From positions 1 to 41,370 of the forward strand of contig JAJPII010000019.1 in NCBI GenBank assembly GCA_021324825.1: a DNA stretch of 41,370 bases, given 5' to 3'. Numbering within the stretch: position 1 is the first letter of the stretch; every line of letters starts with the position of its first letter. The notes under the pieces are model-generated. The model was given only the letters and a program-made list of their open reading frames with translations. It was not told where the DNA came from and searched no databases. Source of the stretch: Spartobacteria bacterium (GTDB taxonomy: Bacteria; Verrucomicrobiota; Verrucomicrobiia; Chthoniobacterales; Chthoniobacteraceae). Position numbers and translations under genes: made by a program. Of the stretch, positions 38,408-41,370 are shown piece after piece.

Positions 38408-39406
38408 ATGAGCCTCATCGAAGCCGATGGGTTGACGAAGATTTACCGCACGTACCGCAAGGCGCCCGGCCTCGTGGGCGCCGTCAAGGGCCTTGTGCGC
38501 CGCAAGTATGACGAGACGCGCGCCGCCGACAACGTCAGCTTCAAGATCGAGGAGGGGGAACTCGTCGGCTTCCTCGGGCCGAACGGCGCGGGGAAAACCA
38601 CCGTGCTGAAGATGCTCTCCGGCCTCCTGAACCCCACCTCCGGTTCGGCGCGCGTCCTCGGTTACACGCCGTGGGAGCGCAAGGACGGATTGAAGCGGCA
38701 ATTCAGCCTCCTCATGGGCCAGAAAAACGCGCTCTGGTGGGATTTGCCCGCCCGCGAATCGCTGGAGCTTAACCGCGCCATCTACGAGATCGACCGGCAG
38801 AAATACAACTCCATCGTCGGCGGTCTTTCCGAATTGCTGGACGTGAAGGACAAGCTCGACGTTATGGTGCGCGAACTGAGCCTCGGCGAAAGGATGAAGA
38901 TGGAACTCATCGCCGCGCTGCTGCACAGCCCGCGGGTGCTCTTCCTGGATGAGCCGACCATCGGCCTCGACGTCATCTCGCAGAAAAAGGTGCGCGAATT
39001 CCTGCGGCTCTACAACCGGGAGAACCGCATCGTCACCATGCTCACGAGCCATTACATGCAGGACATCGAGGAACTCTGCGAGCGCGTCATCATCATCGAC
39101 CACGGCAGGATATTCTTCGACGGGCCGCTGGATTCCATCATCGACCGGTTCGCGACCCACAAGATCCTCGGCTTCGTCTTCCAGGACGACGGCGAACGGG
39201 ACTTCGCCAAATGGGGCGAAGTCATCGAGCAGACTTCGCGCACCGTCACCTTGAAAGTAGCGCGGGCGCGCGTCGCGGAAACGTGCCGGGCGCTGCTCGC
39301 GGAGCGCTCCGTCTCGGACATCAACGTCCAGGAGCCGCCGGTGGAAGAAGTCATCCGCCAGCTCTTCGGCGAAGAACAGGCTAAGAACGCCGGATCGCCG
39401 TCTTGA
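38408..39406 (+). CDS. ABC transporter ATP-binding protein, ABC-2 type (permease not adjacent)
   Basis: At 332 residues this ATPase has Walker A GFLGPNGAGKTTVLKML near residue 55, a Q-loop in LLMGQKNALWWDLP, signature LSLGERMKMELIAALL (LSGGQ variant), Walker B VLFLDEPTIGLD and the switch His in LTSHYMQD. The MGQKNALWWDLP and LSLGERMKMEL blocks are typical of ABC-2 exporters paired with DUF990-type permeases (natA/ABC-2). A C-terminal extension follows from about 250. Normally two permease genes follow, but here the next gene is a small one on the opposite strand. The 4-bp gap to dxs suggests co-transcription. The transported substrate is unknown. Confidence 0.9.
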   Translation: MSLIEADGLTKIYRTYRKAPGLVGAVKGLVRRKYDETRAADNVSFKIEEGELVGFLGPNGAGKTTVLKMLSGLLNPTSGSARVLGYTPWERKDGLKRQFSLLMGQKNALWWDLPARESLELNRAIYEIDRQKYNSIVGGLSELLDVKDKLDVMVRELSLGERMKMELIAALLHSPRVLFLDEPTIGLDVISQKKVREFLRLYNRENRIVTMLTSHYMQDIEELCERVIIIDHGRIFFDGPLDSIIDRFATHKILGFVFQDDGERDFAKWGEVIEQTSRTVTLKVARARVAETCRALLAERSVSDINVQEPPVEEVIRQLFGEEQAKNAGSPS

Positions 39407-39647
39407 GATCCTGGAAATAACCGGGGTTCACCTCGAAGACGGTCTTCTCCAGCGCCGCCGCGGGGAAAGACTCCGCCTGCGGATTCGTCTCGACGTACCC
39501 GGCGTCCATCAAACCGTGGAGAACCTCGACCATCTCCGAAGCAGCCATATGCGTCCTCTCCAGAAGCTCGGAACCAGGGGAGCCGCTGCTGAAGTCGAGC
39601 GCCCGCATGACCGCCAGTTCCCGACCGCTGAATTTGATGATTCTCAT
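39381..39647 (-). CDS. Small winged-helix-like hypothetical protein
   Basis: The protein has 88 residues from the ATG at 39647. The pattern IIKFSGRELAVMRALDFSSG, then GSELLERTHMAASEMVEVLH and GLMDAGYVETNP, is that of a winged helix: a first helix, a turn, a recognition-like helix and a beta hairpin. The C-terminus (LEKTVFEVNPGYFQDLKTAI) may aid dimerisation. A DNA-binding role is possible but unproved. It overlaps the ABC ATPase 3' end by 26 bp and is divergent from the DUF374 gene, whose TTG start lies 42 bp away. I do not recognise a family by name. Confidence 0.7.
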   Translation of the reverse strand: MRIIKFSGRELAVMRALDFSSGSPGSELLERTHMAASEMVEVLHGLMDAGYVETNPQAESFPAAALEKTVFEVNPGYFQDLKTAIRRS

Positions 39648-39689
39648 GGCAAACCAGGAAAGGTAAGCTGCAAGTTTCGCGCCCAAACC

Positions 39690-40319
39690 TTGTCTTTCAA
39701 AGAAAAATTTATCTCCTGGGTCGGTTCCTGCCTCATCCGCGCCATCGGCCTGACGTTGCGCGTCCGGATCAAGGACGAGGCGGGTTACACTTCCGGCGCG
39801 CACAGGGGCCAATATATCATGGCGTTCTGGCATAACCGGATGTTCGCCCTGACGGTGGCCTTCCGGAAACATTACCGGGGGCGCAAAGCCTACGTCCTCA
39901 CCAGCGCCAGCCGCGACGGCGGACTGCTCGCCGCGTTCATGGCGCGCTTCGGCATCGGCAACGTGCGCGGCTCCAGTTCCCGCCGAGGCGCGACCGCCTT
40001 GCGCGAATTGCAGGAACTCCTCGCCGGCGGTTACGACGTCATCGTGACGCCCGACGGCCCGCGCGGCCCCTGTTACCGGCTGGGGCAGGGCATCATCTTC
40101 CTTGCGCGGAAATCCGGGTGTCCTATCATGCCCATCCGCGTCGAATACTCGCGCTGCCTGCGGCTGAAAAGCTGGGACAGATTCATGATCCCCATCCCCT
40201 TCTCGCGCGCAGACATCACCCTGGAAAAATTGTTCCGGGTTGACCGGGCCGAGACGGACGAGGAATTCGAACAACAACGGAGCGAACTGGAAAGAGCGAT
40301 GCAACCCCGCACGAAATGA
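39690..40319 (+). CDS. DUF374 / lysophospholipid acyltransferase-like protein
   Basis: The protein has 209 residues if it starts at the TTG at 39690 (then [20 protein letters not shown]); there is no in-frame ATG near, and upstream frames would enter the opposite gene. The DUF374 pattern is visible: [19 protein letters not shown] (with the His), [35 protein letters not shown] and [20 protein letters not shown]. The family is related to glycerolipid acyltransferases such as LpxL and PlsC and often acts on lipid A or phospholipids at the membrane. One hydrophobic N-terminal segment (about 8-25) could anchor it. Its stop overlaps folD by ATGA. The acyl acceptor is not known. Confidence 0.85.
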   Translation: MSFKEKFISWVGSCLIRAIGLTLRVRIKDEAGYTSGAHRGQYIMAFWHNRMFALTVAFRKHYRGRKAYVLTSASRDGGLLAAFMARFGIGNVRGSSSRRGATALRELQELLAGGYDVIVTPDGPRGPCYRLGQGIIFLARKSGCPIMPIRVEYSRCLRLKSWDRFMIPIPFSRADITLEKLFRVDRAETDEEFEQQRSELERAMQPRTK

Positions 40320-41224
40320 AAATCATCGACGGCCAGGCGATAGCGCGCGCCATCCACGAGCAATCGAAACGGCGCGTCCAGGAACTCGCGGTGAACGGGA
40401 TGACGCCCGGCCTGGCGGTCGTCCTGCTCGGGGACGACCCCGCCTCGCGCTCATATGTCCGCGCCAAGGACCGGATTTGCCGCGAACTGGGCCTGCACTC
40501 GGTCAAACACGAATTGCCGGAACAGACGACGCAGAAAGAACTCGAAGACCTGGTGCGCGCCTTGAACGGGGACAAAGCGATCCACGGCATCCTGGTGCAA
40601 TCGCCGCCGCCCGCACACATCGACGAGCGGGCGATCACTGAAACCATCGACCCGGACAAGGATGTCGACGGCTTCCACCCGGCCAACGTCGCCAAGCTGG
40701 CCCTGGACGATCCCACCGGGTTTGTCCCCTGCACGCCGCTCGGCTGCCAGCGCCTCCTCGCCGAGAGCGGAGTCGAGATCCAGGGCGCGCACGTCGTGGT
40801 GCTGGGCAGGAGCATGATCGTCGGGAAACCGCTCGCCCTGCTCCTCCTGCGGAAGGGCCGCGACGCGGATGCGACCGTCACAGTCGTCCATTCGAAGAGC
40901 CGCCATCTGGAGGAGATAACCCGCTCGGCGGACATCCTCATCGCCGCCATCGGCCGTCCGGAATTCGTGAAAGCGGCACACGTGCGGGAAGGCGCCGTCG
41001 TCATCGACGTCGGGATAAACCGCCTGGAAGACCCGGCCTCGGAACGCGGTTACCGGCTCGTGGGCGACGTCGATTTCAAAGCCGTCGCGCCAAAGACGGC
41101 GGCGATCACCCCCGTCCCCGGAGGCGTCGGCCCGATGACCATCGCGATGCTGGTGAGCAACACCATCGAGGCATGCGTCAGGAGCCTCGGCCCGCACCCG
41201 GGCATCGACACTCCGGCCGCGTGA
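40316..41224 (+). CDS. folD: Bifunctional methylenetetrahydrofolate dehydrogenase/cyclohydrolase
   Basis: This 302-residue enzyme interconverts 5,10-methylene-, methenyl- and 10-formyl-tetrahydrofolate in the cytoplasm, with NADP as cofactor. Family landmarks are [20 protein letters not shown] (with the catalytic Tyr and Lys), [55 protein letters not shown] and the C-terminal [20 protein letters not shown]. The length is usual. Its start overlaps the DUF374 stop. A weak hairpin (ACGGG with CCCGT, 41224-41245) follows the stop but lacks a proper T-tract. An IS element begins about 30 bp further on. Confidence 0.97.
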   Translation: MKIIDGQAIARAIHEQSKRRVQELAVNGMTPGLAVVLLGDDPASRSYVRAKDRICRELGLHSVKHELPEQTTQKELEDLVRALNGDKAIHGILVQSPPPAHIDERAITETIDPDKDVDGFHPANVAKLALDDPTGFVPCTPLGCQRLLAESGVEIQGAHVVVLGRSMIVGKPLALLLLRKGRDADATVTVVHSKSRHLEEITRSADILIAAIGRPEFVKAAHVREGAVVIDVGINRLEDPASERGYRLVGDVDFKAVAPKTAAITPVPGGVGPMTIAMLVSNTIEACVRSLGPHPGIDTPAA

Positions 41225-41256
41225 CGGGGGCCCCGCGACGCCCGTTTGCGCAGAGT

Positions 41257-41370
41257 TGTGTCCGATCTTTCTTCGAAAAAGTGGAGAGGGCTTTTGGTTT
41301 AGTTGTTTAAATGATTGTTTTCAAACTCGATGGGTGAGTGGTAGTCGATGCCGCTGTGAAGGCGGGATCG
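41257..41370 (-). mobile_element. 3' end of an IS3-family insertion sequence (cut by right edge)
   Basis: The last 114 bp look like one end of an IS3-type element. The transposase 3' end lies at 41299-41370, and a terminal sequence TGTGTCCGATC at about 41257-41267 could be the tip of the inverted repeat, since IS3 ends usually begin TG. The other end is outside the window, so neither the tip nor a target duplication can be confirmed. Confidence 0.65.
41299..41370 (-). CDS. IS3-family transposase OrfB, C-terminal 23 residues (partial)
   Basis: Read from the right edge on the minus strand, the frame gives RSRLHSGIDYHSPIEFENN then HLNN and a TAA stop at 41301-41299. The R.HS..DY.SP..FE pattern is the well-known C-terminus of IS3-family (rve integrase domain) transposases. 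The rest, including the DDE triad, lies beyond the window. It is oriented towards folD, from which it is separated by 74 bp. Confidence 0.8.
   Translation of the reverse strand, partial: RSRLHSGIDYHSPIEFENNHLNN

Noticed and set aside
41224..41245. Terminator after folD
   Set aside because: The stem is only 5 bp with a large loop and only three T residues follow.

Overview
The window is GC-rich, densely coding bacterial chromosome. Gene content (futalosine-pathway mqnE, rpoA-rplQ followed by a family B DNA polymerase, DUF5069, an ECF sigma unit, an NtrC-type two-component system, and ACGGAT-type interspersed repeats) suggests the PVC group, most likely Verrucomicrobiota. This is inference: no rRNA gene is present and no search could be run. 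Stop and start codons overlap as ATGA or TGATG at most junctions, and Shine-Dalgarno sequences are often weak or absent.

Region 1 (1 to 15105, minus strand) is one long surface-glycan or nucleotide-sugar locus. In transcription order it holds a GT-C-like membrane protein, two NAD-dependent epimerases, a fused nucleotidyltransferase/PfkB kinase with domains in the reverse order of E. coli HldE, a GmhA-like SIS isomerase, a HAD hydrolase, an APH-fold kinase, a split transketolase, a SAM methyltransferase, a zinc-type alcohol dehydrogenase, a DegT aminotransferase, a NeuD/PglD-like acetyltransferase, an SDR, and an acyltransferase-3 protein that runs off the left edge. A 250-bp tandem duplication carrying hairpin repeats separates the dehydrogenase from the aminotransferase. 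The set fits a heptose-like activated sugar that is oxidised, aminated, acetylated and methylated, but the product is unknown.

Region 2 (15171 to 22292) has a divergent paralogue of the GT-C-like protein, a cysteine desulfurase, a GtrA-like protein, aminofutalosine synthase (mqnE), and a ketosynthase pair whose second member has lost its catalytic residues. A conserved-looking hypothetical gene converges on the pair.

Region 3 (22293 to 29752) holds a frameshifted DUF6883-like remnant, rlmN, a hypothetical acidic protein, an ECF sigma factor with a membrane anti-sigma candidate and a secreted protein, a metallo-beta-lactamase-fold hydrolase, and a DUF5069 / DUF362 / squalene-phytoene synthase cluster. 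REP-like palindromes lie at 26108 and 29512.

Region 4 (29947 to 41224) is mostly one plus-strand run: rpoA, rplQ, a family B DNA polymerase whose proofreading motifs look destroyed, a PAS histidine kinase, a sigma-54 response regulator, xseB, dxs, an ABC ATPase without its permease, a lysophospholipid-acyltransferase-like DUF374 protein and folD. The right edge cuts into the 3' end of an IS3-family transposase. No tRNA, rRNA, CRISPR array or replication origin was recognised.
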